From Lamellibrachia columna (lineage: Eukaryota; Annelida; Polychaeta; Sabellida; Siboglinidae), in assembly GCA_963662155.1 (NCBI GenBank), contig OY759262.1, forward strand, positions 20,316,430 through 20,380,429: a DNA stretch of 64,000 nt. The letters are read 5' to 3'. Positions 49,901 to 62,700 of this stretch are shown here, in pieces (position 1 is the stretch's first letter; each line of letters begins with the position of its first letter). A program made the translations under genes and the position numbers. The notes under the pieces were generated by a model that was given only the letters and a program-made list of their open reading frames with translations, ran no database searches and was not told the origin of the DNA.

Positions 49901-52900
49901 ATAAAGAATATGGTCACTGTAGGGCAATCAAAGACAGACCAACAAATCTTCACATTTGAAGGTAAAATATAACACGTTTTTCATCAGATTTGTTGGTCTG
50001 TCAAATATGTGTGTTATGCAGTTTCTGATGGTAAATATACTAACTACAGCGATAAAGATTGAAACATTAAGTATAGCATTGTTAATTCAGATGAACTTTA
50101 AGATTGAAAATACAGAGAATTTGGGTATTTCAATTACACGAAACTCTGTATCAGTTAACCAGTGAAAATCACTGTACATAACCTTCAAGAATTGATAAAT
50201 GAGTTGTTTGTGCATAAATGAGTTATTTGCGCATAAATGAGTTGTTTGTGCGTAAATGAGTTGTTTGTGCGTAAATGAGTTGTTTGCGCATAAATGAGTT
50301 GTTTGTGCCCCATGTAGAGTATGGCCGCGTGAAGTTGATTGACTTCCTCATGGTCATCCGGGTGCTGAAACTTGTGCGACTTATTGGCAGCATCAAGAGG
50401 TGAGAGAGAGTCGTCTTGTTGATTCTGTTGTGTTTGTTTGTTGTACACCCTACACATTATGGTAAAGGTACAAAGTTGGATTCTTTATATCGTAAACCAT
50501 GTCACAGTGCCAGTGCTCTACCTTGGTCTCCCATAAGGTTATGGAACCAGCTGAACCAGCAACTTGATCGTCATCTTATCAATGGCACAGTGCACAAGCG
50601 CAAATGGTCTGTATAACAACATATTGATCACAAGCAAGTAATGCAAATTTTCGGGCAATAATGTGGGTGTCGAAACGCATTTTTGTGAACAGTTTGCTTT
50701 TTCCAGCGGCCAGTTGTGATGATCATCTTATGAATACTGCTGTAAAACGATGTATTTTCTCTGGAAAGTAGGCAATAACACGGACCACTAACTCAAAAAA
50801 GTTACTGACTTGGCAGAAAAGAAGGTGGTCACGGACCATCGGGTCAGTGTATATAGCGAATACTGCTCTGTTGTGACATCTTGACAGCCCAAATAGTATA
50901 AACTAAATCTGTTGTAACATCTTGACAGCTCATATAGTATAAACTAAATCTGTTGTAACATCTTGACAGCCCAAATAGTATAAATCTGTTGTAGCATCTT
51001 GACAGCCCAGATGTGTTTTAATAAACCACATTTAAAAAATATACTTTGACATTTATCTGTTTGATTTGAATGTTGTGTGGGTGAATGTCATTTTTACATT
51101 GTGTGCGGGGTACACATGTTTACATTGCATGTGGGGTACACATGTTTACATTGCATGTGGGGTACACATGTTTACATTGCATGTGGGGTACACATGTTTA
51201 CATTGCATGTGGGGTACACATGTTTACATTGTGTGCGGGGTACACATGTTTACATTGTGTGTGGGATACACATGTTTACATTGTGTGCGGGGTACACATG
51301 TTTACATTGCATGTGGGGTACACATGTTAACATTGCATGTGGGGTACACATGTTTACATTGCATGTGGGGTACGCATGTTTACATTGTGTGCGGGGTACA
51401 CATGTTTACATTGTGTGTGGGATACACATGTTTACATTGTGTGCGGGATACACATGTTTACATTGTGTGCGGGATACACATGTTTACATTGCATGTGGGG
51501 TACACATGTTTACATTGCATGTGGGGTACACATGTTTACATTGCATGTGGGGTACGCATGTTTACATTGCATGTGGGGTACGCATGTTTACATTGTGTGC
51601 GGGGTACACATGTTTACATTGTGTGTGGGATACACATGTTTACATTGTGTGTGGGATACACATGTTTACATTGTGTGCGGGGTTCACATGTTTACATTGC
51701 ATGTGGGGTACACATGTTTACATTGCATGTGGGGTACACATGTTTACATTGCATGTGGGGTACGCATGTTTACATTGCATGTGGGGTACGCATGTTTACA
51801 TTGTGTGCGGGGTACACATGTTTACATTGTGTGTGGGATACACATGTTTACATTGTGTGTGGGATACACATGTTTACATTGCATGTGGGTGCACATGTTT
51901 ACATTGCATGTGGGGTATACATTTTATGTGTTTTAATGATATACCCATCTCGTGATCCCATGAACGTCTGATCCTGATAAACTTAGTCCACAGGTATTGG
52001 ACAATATTGACAGCTGTTCATGAATGTACTGAATGGCATGGTCAATATTGACAGTTGTTCATGAATGTACTGAATGGCATGGTCAATATTGACAGTTGTT
52101 CATGAATGTACTGAATAGCGTGGTCAATATTGACAGTTGTTCATGAATGTACTGAATGGCATGGTCAATATTGACAGCTGTTCATGAATGTACTGAATGG
52201 CATGGTCAATATTCATAAGCAGATAACGGTAAAATTATATATTTTTAATGTGGTTCATTAAAAAACACTTGGGCTGTCAAGATGTTGGAATAGATATAAA
52301 ATTTATACCAGATAACGATTTTTTACAATATATATGATCAGACTTTGTACCTTTAAAAGATTATTGCTTTCAGTTGTTACTAACTTGTGCCATTTACGTG
52401 ATCTGTTCAGTTTGTGAGGATTAGCTTGGTACATCCGGTGTAACTGTGGTCACTACTTATTTATTTTAATATAACAATTTCAATGTATTTAGTTTGTTGT
52501 GTAAGATATAGCACTCGTATGGTCGATGAAGTGACACTAGCAAAGACACATTCAGAATTGCATTTCCACCTTAAATCCTTGGCAGTTCCCCCGCTCTGAT
52601 GATGACTTTTACATGTCCCTGTTCATGATATCATGCTTAATGATTCTGTTGTGTCTCTGAGTTCGAGTTCCTGAGGATTTAGGTGCTATAGACGTTCATT
52701 ATTATTATTTGCCAAAAGTGACTTAACACTCCTAGTTATATAAAAAATACACACCAGGATAAATAATGGCCCCAAGCAGGGGCCCTAAAATCTGTGTGCC
52801 GTATGAGTGCTTGGTCTCAAGTTTGATTCGGAAAAGCTTAGGAAATATACAAACAAATCCTCACAATAGTTATTTTGGTGTGTGTTTTTTTGTGTTATGT

Positions 52901-55900
52901 TCATATACTGTACATTTTTGTAGATGTTTGCATGATTTATATGTGATATCCTTACCTTTTTTTGCAGTCTTTGCACTATTGACATTGCATTATGGGGATT
53001 GTAAATATAATGCTTCAAGAAAGCTAATATTTCGGAAATTGGTGGATTTTTCAACTATGTTTACGTCATCCTTGAGACCTTAATGAGCATGTCACTGTAT
53101 AACAATTGATGATTTATGTTACTGGAACTTGTGATTTATAGGTGAACATTTTCCCACATCAACAGACAAAATATGTTGTTTATATTAATACTGATATTTT
53201 TGTTATACATTACACACTGTTGGGCCTCCTGTTCTTTTAAGTGAATTTGGGGTTGGATTTGCTGTGTCAGGCCTAACTGAAGTATTAGATTTTGAAATGT
53301 TATATTTATAGTACCCCATGCTGAGTGTGTAGAATGGTGCTGGATGTGTTGTTTTACGTCTTGTTTGTCTTTCAACAGATTTCAGATCGTGCTGACCACT
53401 ATTGTTAACATCGGTCCATCTATTGTGACCTACGGTGCAGTTATTTTCGTAAGCTGGCTTTTATTTTGTACTTTTGTTTCCATTTTTTAGGGCCATGCCA
53501 AAAGTTCTTTGCCAGACTGAAATCCCCTTGCAAATTAACATAAACTGTGGAAACATTAATTACTGGTACAGCATTCTTGTTATTTAATAGTTAAAGCATG
53601 CATTTGTAATGTGCTGTTAAACTTTTCATCTGGCATTGAGATATTGACTTTTTCAAAGTTGTTGTTGATGGCGGTATCTTTAAGACAAGCATGAAATACA
53701 ACACGTGCTTTATATAGGATATTTATCCGTGGCATAACTAAATACCGCACATGCTATGCTCACAAGACTAGTCCTGAATATATGTGCCACGTCCCGCTTC
53801 AAAAAGTGCAGCTATGACAAGGGAGGAGAGTTCCATCCAACATGTCCAGGGTGGGAGAGAATGAAACTGGTGACGAAGCTAGCGGAGAAGAAGGACGGGA
53901 AAGAGGTGGTTTCAAACAGGGATGACACTATGTAATCAAACAAAGTTCTGTCAGTTGTGAGGTGCATTTCTTTCATATGACACTAGGTAATCAAACACAT
54001 TGGATCATAACTACACTAAAGCATGTTTGACTATTACGTAATGATTTTTGACACATGAATACATTCGGCCCACATCATGACTTTGACAATTCACCAACTC
54101 ACTGTAATTTATTCATGAGGTTTCCATAGTTTGGCACCCTAGCGAAAATAATAGGAATATGATATAATCATATAAAGAACATGCATAAAAATAATTTTGC
54201 GTATTCAGGTACGTATACAAAGAAGACGCTAAAGCTAGTTGAAATTTGATCAGTGGTCTCTGAAGTAATATACGGTATTCTACTGGAAATTATATTATGT
54301 GAAACCGTCTGCAGTTCTAAACTAAACCCAAGCACAAATATATTATTTCACATGTATAGAACATGAAACATCACAAGTAATTATATACTAAATAAGTGTA
54401 ATGACCTCTCAAACTACAAGGAACTGTGTGCAGATGTACGGTTTCAAGTCTTAAGTATTCACAACTGTTAGCTGTCAAATACAAATCTTATTTCCAAATT
54501 AGCTCATTATTGTCTCTTCATGTTACAAAAAGTACATTAGATGAATACGTTTGTTTTTACCCCCCTCTGAACCTCAAATGTGAACATTTCGTGAGAATTG
54601 ACTATATATGTATATTATATATATATATATATATATACAGTACCGGCATAAAGTAACTGGAACAGCAGTTTTTGTCATCACTTTCTGTGATGCATTTAAT
54701 TTATTATGGTCTTCCCTGTACACCAACCTATTACAAACTTATATTATGCCACCTACAACTTATCTGAACATATTGAGTTCATTAAAGTCATGTTTATTTA
54801 AAAAAAATTTGCAGAGATGCAACTTTTGACATCAACGTGAAAATGCCAATAATTGCTGTATAAATGCATTAGGTTTTTTACACATTATTTGTGCAGTAAA
54901 CAAGTATTTATATAATAATACTAATGCAAATCTATTGAAAATTAACAGGATGATGCTACTCCATAATTTCTTTGATCCTAGAGTTTTGTTTCATATTTTC
55001 GTATTTTTTTTTCATGTTTTTTTTTCATGTTTTTTATACAATAATAAAAAAATCATCGCAACATCATGAAACAGCAGAAAAACATTACTGTGTTGAAAAC
55101 ATACGCAGTGTAAATTTAAAATCGTGTGTGGTGACCCTTTGCCTTGATAACAGCAGAGCTTCTTTTGGGCACCTGGATAGTGTCAGCAGGGATGGCTCCC
55201 CATGCTTCACTCAGTAACTGCCACAGGGCATCCAGTGAACTTGACTTTTTACCCTGTACCTTTCTGTAGAGGACTTCCCAGAGATGCTCAATTGGGTTCA
55301 AGTCCGGGCTTTGGACCAGCCAGTCCAAGACCTCTACACCAGAGGGCTCCAAGTAATCACACACTCTCCTCGCTTTGTGGCAAGGGGCATTGTCTTGCTG
55401 CTTGCCCCTCACCATAAAGAGTCCTTGCAGAGGGAAGCATCTGGTTTCTGAGCACTCTGATGTACTGGTCCGGCCTCATGGTATCTACACACCGTTAGAG
55501 TTGGCCGACCCCATGGCCGGACGTGCACCCCCAGACCATCAGGGAACCCCCTCAATGCTTAACTGTGGGGACAATGCATTGTGGGCTAAACCTTTCCCCC
55601 TTCTGTCTCCTTACAAAAGCCCGCTTTGCTCTACAAAAAAGCTGAAAGGAACTTTCATTGGACCATAGAACATTGTTCCACTGCTCATCTGTCCAGTCCT
55701 TATGCTGTCGTGCGAACCGCAACCTCGCCTTGACAGTTTGCGGCCGCAAGAGGGTCTTTTTGGCTACCACGCAGCCACGGACTCCTGCTGACAGTAGTCT
55801 CTTTCGTACTGTTCGAGCTGCGAGCTGGATGCCATGCATTTCTTCCATCTTGGCATGCAGTGTCGTCGAGGTCAAGTGACGATTTTGGAGACTTGTCCGA

Positions 55901-56700
55901 ACCAAAAGACGATATTGTCATACAGTAGTCTTCCTTGGTCGCCCACATCTGGCCTTGTCAGCCAAACAACCAGTTTCCCTGTGCTTCTGCACCAGCGAAA
56001 AGACAGTCTTATGGTTCAACCCTAGCTGTCTTCCCACGGCACGGTAGCTCTGTCCCTGTTCCACGAAAACGACGGCACGGGTGTGGGTCTCTAGATCTGT
56101 CCTCCAATATCGGACCATAACTGAAATCAGTTATAATAATTATTAATTATTAGTAGCCAACCAATGATACTGTTCATTTTATTTAAATTGTACATTTTGT
56201 CTATTGTACGCATAATAACAAGTACTACAACTTTTTTTTAACAAAACAACTTATTCTAAAAAAATTTTTTTACTTTTTCCAACAATTGCCCACATTTGTT
56301 ATATGGGCTGTCATTGTATCTCAATATTATAATGAATAGCTAAAACCACATATTATCACTCACTTATGCAATCCAGTTCTTATTACAATATGGGCACTTT
56401 GTTAAAATAAAAATTTAGCATAATTATGTAAAGATACATACCCAAGGTGTATGGTACGATGGCTTGCAGAATGCAGTAATGACGGGAAATGTTGGAAACT
56501 AGCCGTAAAATACCAGAATATCACAAGTCAGCTGAGTCAATCACAAAGAGAAATCTAGAATTATGTTCCAGGTGGCAGCACTTCATGCAGAAAAAATTTA
56601 ATATGCAGCAGAAACATTGGAAATATAGATGAAACACACAAAATCGCATTGAAAATGTGCAGTTCCAGATACTTTATGCCAGTACTGTATATACTGGGTA

Positions 56701-56755
<55 letters not shown>

Positions 56756-56759
56756 TTAT

Positions 56760-56797
<38 letters not shown>

Positions 56798-59700
56798 CGA
56801 TTATTGGATAGGTGAAATAAAATTGCTACTTTTAGATATCTGAGATATTAAACATACCAGAATTTCTATGCATTCAAGGATTCAAGATATTGTTTTGTTA
56901 GGACTATAAGTAAAATTATTGTAAAATTATAATCTTCTTTATGCACGCTTGCTCTGATTCTTCACATGTCCTTCAGGTGTTCTTCTATATGTATGCTATT
57001 GTTGGCATGGAGCTCTTCTCTGGCCTCATCAACTACTATGGCTACGAGACTAAAAACCAGACGGAAATGTTCTGTGGGGACCAACGTCTCAACAACTCTG
57101 AGTTCTTGCAGAAGCGTTACTGCGGCAATAACTTCAACAGCATCGCTCATTCCTTCGTGATTCTCTTCGAGTTGCTCGTCGTCAACCAATGGCATGATAT
57201 CCTTTGCTGCAGCAACATTTGAAGCGCTTATCCACATAACTTGTTAAATGCCAAAATGATGTCAGACTGGTTTTGTGCTGTTATCAAGTTGATAGTGTTC
57301 GAGGTAAGAGTTTTGTGGCAAAACATATCGTACACCACACTATTGACTGATGAAACATTGGTTTTTTATTTATCGCTGAACAACATGCAAAAGAAAACAT
57401 GATTTACCTCAAAATAAACAAATTTAATATAACGCAGTTTGCAGATCCGCCTCATTTATTACAGGACTAAGTAGTCCTTGTTACAAATTGCAAAGTTCAC
57501 TTGAAGATTTGTTTCACAGAAATATTATTCACACTTTGATCATGTAATGTTTTTAAGTTCAGGCACAAGTGGGTTGTTAAAACACCAAGTTTAGTTAAGA
57601 AATGTTATGGCCAGATACCAAGGTTAGTTCAGTAAAAGTACTATATATGTTCAATGTTGACAGTCCATAAAGTCAGCCAAGCAAAACAATTTGTCATCCT
57701 TGACCATCGGTCACTTTTGTCCAGTGGCTTTGTGCTTGTAACGAGCAAGGCAGCACGGCTTTACTTCATCAGTTTTCATATGATTTGTGTTGTCATTCTA
57801 CTCAAGTAAGTGCTTCTATTTTCATATAATTATTTAATTTTCTTAATTAATTGCAGAAGTTTTAAAATCTTATGCGGTCCGCAACACGAGAAACAGTCCG
57901 AAGTACGCGAAATGGTTTTAGTCCCAAAACGTCACGTGAGCACGTGACAAGTTAAACCCTGTCCCTTTGTGTTGCACACCTCGCTGATGCAGCTCTTGTG
58001 TTCTGGAAGCAACACATTGGACGTTTTTCCTCCCACCATCCTCCCCTTTCTACCACCAATGTTCTCGTGTTGCTTACCGTGTTATCATGATTGTGTACTG
58101 TATGTACACATTCATCGCTCTATAATGCATAACTTGTATATGATCAACAAGCACCTTTGTGTATTAACGCTTTCCTTCTCATGAACTTTACCGTACGGTT
58201 TTTGCATACATTTTGCATTCTATTCAAAGTATGCACAATACTGTTAACACTTTCCGTCTTGTACACCTTTTCCCGTAGGGATTTTAGAAGGTTTTAGTGC
58301 ACGTAATTTAGTGTAAATACATACATGATGTGTTTACCAGTGTATCATTGTGGGACAAATGACCGCCCCACCTTTGCTACTTTTACATGTTATTTAATAA
58401 TTGCTTTTCTCGATGAGCTAGTTTGTATTGGTGATTAAGCTATATCTCATCGATTTACATATATGATATTTTCCTCGATGAACATGTTTGTACCAGCTAC
58501 TTCTCATCGATACATGTATTTTATTATCACAATGAATTTATTTAAATGGCCTTTACCAACCGGTTCTCTTTGTGTGTTCCTGTAGCACACAAGCTCAGGT
58601 TTCTGCCATTACACATCAGCAAGGTATCAACATTAAGCATCAGCAGGGTATAAATGATTATTACTCTTTTTCCTTTGAAAGTGGGTTAACATTATGCTGT
58701 TGTCCAGGTCATTAATAACAAATGTGTATTCTAACATGAAACTTGTGTAATTCATTTTCATTTGGAAATATTGTTGTTTCAGCATCTTGACAGCCTTCAT
58801 TCTGGAGGTGTTTATTCTGGAGTACAGTCTAGCACAGACTGAGCTGGAGTCAGCTATAGAGGCTCGCATCAAAGACATGGGACTTGGCCTCGGACAGTAC
58901 GTGCTTGCTTTCTTTCTTTACAGTCTTGTTTAAAAGGTTTAAAATCTCATCGCCTTTGTTTCAATATCACGTTACATACAGTGGCCTCCTGCTATAAGGA
59001 CTCCCGATGTGTAAGACAACCACTAATATCATGTTACATACAGTGGCCTCCTGCTATAAGGACTCTCGATGTGTAAGACAACCACTAATATCAGGTTACA
59101 TACAGTGGCCTCCTGCTATAAGGACTCCCGATGTGTAAGACAACCACTAATATCAGGTTACATACAGTGGCCTCCTGCTATAAGGACTCCCGATGTGTAA
59201 GACAACCACTAATATCAGGTTACATACAGTGGCCTCCTGCTATAAGGACCCCCGACGTGTAAGACAACCACTAATATCATGTTACATACAGTGGCCTCCT
59301 GCTATAAGGACTCCCGATGTGTAAGACAACCACTAATATCATGTTACATACAGTGGCCTCCTGCTATAAGGACTCCCGATGTGTAAGACAACCACTAATA
59401 TCATGTTACATACAGTGGCCTCCTGCTATAAGGACTCCCGATGTGTAAGATAACCACTAATATCATGTTACATACAATGGCCTCCTGCTATAAGGACCCC
59501 CGACGTGTAAGACAACCACTAATATCATGTTACATACAGTGGCCTCCTGCTATAAGGACTCCCGATGTGTAAGACAACCACTAATATCACGTTACATACA
59601 GTGGCCTCCTGCTATCAGGACTCCCGACGTGTAAGACAACCACTAATATCATGTTACATACAGTGGCCTCCTGCTATAAGGACTCCCGATGTGTAAGACA

Positions 59701-62700
59701 ACCACTAATATCATGTTACATACAGTGGCCTCCTGCTATAAGGACTCCTGACGTGTAAGACAACCACTAATATCATGTTACATACAGTGGCCTCCTGCTA
59801 TAAGGACTCCCGACGTGTAAGACAACCACTAATATCATGTTACATACAGTGGCCTCCTGCTATGAGGACCCCCGATGTGTAAGACAACCACTAATATCAT
59901 GTTACATACAGTGGCCTCCTGCTATAAGGACTCCCGATGTGTAAGACAATGACTAATATCATGTTACATACAGTGGCCTCCTGCTATAAGGACTCCCGAT
60001 GTGTAAGACAATGACTAATATCATGTTACATACAGTGGCCTCCTGCTATAAGGACCCCCCCGATGTGTAAGACAACCACTAATATCATGTTACATACAGT
60101 GGCCTCCTGCTATAAGGACCCCCCCCCCCCCCCGATGTGTAAGACAACCACTAATATCATGTTACATACAGTGGCCTCCTGCTATAAGGACCCCGACGTG
60201 TAAGACAACCACTAATATCATGTTACATACAGTGGCCTCCTGCTATAAGGACCCCCCCCCCCCGATGTGTAAGACAACCACTAATATCATGTTACATACA
60301 GTGGCCTCCTGCTATAAGGACCCCGACGTGTAAGACAACCACTAATATCATGTTACATACAGTGTCCTCCTGCTATAAGGACTCCCGATGTGTAAGATAA
60401 CCACTAATATCATGTTACATACAGTGGCCTCCTGCTATAAGGACCCCCCCCCCCGATGTGTAAGATAACCACTAATATCATGTTACATACAGTGGCCTCC
60501 TGCTATAAGGACCCCCCCCCCGATGTGTAAGATAACCACTAATATCATGTTACATACAGTGGCCTCCTGCTATAAGGACCCCCCCCCCCGATGTGTAAGA
60601 TAACCACTAATATCATGTTACATACAGTGGCCTCCTGCTATAAGGACCCCCCCCGATGTGTAAGATAACCACTAATATCATGTTACATACAGTGGCCTCC
60701 TGCTATAAGGACTCCTGACGTGTAAGACAACCACTAATATCATGTTACATACAGTGGCCTCCTGCTATAAGGACTCCTGACGTGTAAGACAACCACTAAT
60801 ATCATGTTACATACAGTGGCCTCCTGCTATAAGGACCCCCGATGTGTAAGACAACCACTAATATCATGTTACATACAGTGGCCTCCTGCTATAAGGACTC
60901 CTGACGTGTAAGACAACCACTAATATCATGTTACATACAGTGGCCTCCTGCTATAAGGACTCCTGACGTGTAAGACAACCACTAATATCATGTTACATAC
61001 AGTGGCCTCCTGCTATAAGGACTCCTGACGTGTAAGACAACCACTAATATCATGTTACATACAGTGGCCTCCTGCTATAAGGACTCCTGACTTGTAAGAC
61101 AACCACTAATATCATGTTACATACAGTGGCCTCCTGCTATAAGGACTCCCGATGTGTAAGACAACCACTAATATCATGTTACATACAGTGGCCTCCTGCT
61201 ATAAGGACCCCCGCCCCCCCCCCCCCCCCGATGTGTAAGACAACCACTAAAAGGAACAACTCTGAAATCCCCATTCTAGCCTGCATTGTTTTATGTACCC
61301 ATAGATATATGGAACATTGGAACATGGAACAGTTTGATCAAGTTCCAATATGTTCCTTATATTCCACTGTATATAGTATAAACTAAATATGTTATAACAT
61401 CTTGACCGCCCAAGTAGTATAAACTACGTCCATTCTAACGTCTTGACCACCCAGATAGTATAAACTGCATCCATTCCAACATCTTGACCGCCCAAGTAGT
61501 ACAAACTGCATCCATTCCAACATCTTGACCGCCCAGATAGTATAAACTGTATCCATTCCAACATCTTGACCGCCCAGATAGTATAAACTGCATCCATTCC
61601 AACATCTTGACCGCCCAAGTAGTGTAAACTGCGTCCATTCTAACATCTTGACCGCCCAGATAGTATAAACTGCATCCATTCCAACATCTTGACAGCCCAG
61701 ATAGTATAAACTGCTTCCATTCCAACATCTTGACCGCCCAAATGTGTTAATGAACCAAAACTTTAAATACAATTTGACCACCATCTGTTTGTGAATATTG
61801 ACCTTGCCGATCAAGCCTGCAATGTAAACAGGATATTTCAGTCAAAACATTCAAATTATCTACGTGTTGGTTTGTCACACAAGCTGAAAAATAGCTCGCC
61901 ATGCAAACTCAGATATTTTGATTGAATTTTGCAAGATTTCGGCTTTGTTGACTGTGCACAATATTCGCTAGAGTTGCTCATCGGACGCATTTTTAATTAA
62001 TGCTGTTATTTGCTTGCTGTTTAAAAAATGTGAGATGTACTGCAATACAAACACCCTGAAACTGTCACTGTGAAGCATGAAACTGTCACTGCAAAACACA
62101 TGAAACTGTTACTGTAAAACCATGAACCTGTAAGGAATGTCTCATATGCCCATAAGAAGATAACATTTCACAAAATTCTTAAGACTGTAAACTGTAAGAG
62201 TTGGCATTTATGGTATCTATCTGTCTGTAACCACAGGAATCCCGGAGCAAATCCAAAGACAGCGAAACAAGACAAACACGTCCTTGTGGACAACATGGAG
62301 GAAGTCGAGATGAGTCAGAACGAGGCTCCGTCTAACATAGCCACCAGTGCAGCCAGCAGTGCTAATGGGGCCAGTGCCAGCCCAGGTTTGAATGAACAGG
62401 ACCAGGGATTGCGGTTTCGACTAAAAAGAAGTAGTAAGTAGTCATACAAATTGATCAAACTAAACTTGATCCATGATGTATCGAGAGGAGCAACGTGTCT
62501 CTTGCGTGTTTTAAATATCCACAGGCAGCTCAGATCATCTATCTCACAACGTTTTGTTACTAAAATTAAGCTCAAGTGCTTTCTCTGTAGCTGCGCCCCA
62601 AATCAGGAACAAATGTCCCATCACTTTGGAATCATCTGACACTATATCTAGAACATATTGCATTTCCTCAGCGGTTCCTCGCACTGATGGTGTCTATGTT

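Noticed and set aside
51066..51971. Plus-strand reading frames of up to 301 codons (repeats of [12 protein letters not shown])
   Set aside because: All three frames are open because a 26-bp repeat cycles through frames; there is no start context, splice signal or domain.
57715..57730. A GT-AG version of channel intron 15 using the AG at 57722
   Set aside because: No GT donor exists at the end of the homologous exon, and that acceptor gives a frame with an early stop.
58970..61250. CRISPR-like array
   Set aside because: Units are contiguous with no unique spacers, and the DNA is an animal intron; it is a minisatellite.
61392..61814. Minus-strand 140-codon frame (LGRSRCWNG repeats)
   Set aside because: Translation of the 41-bp tandem repeat.
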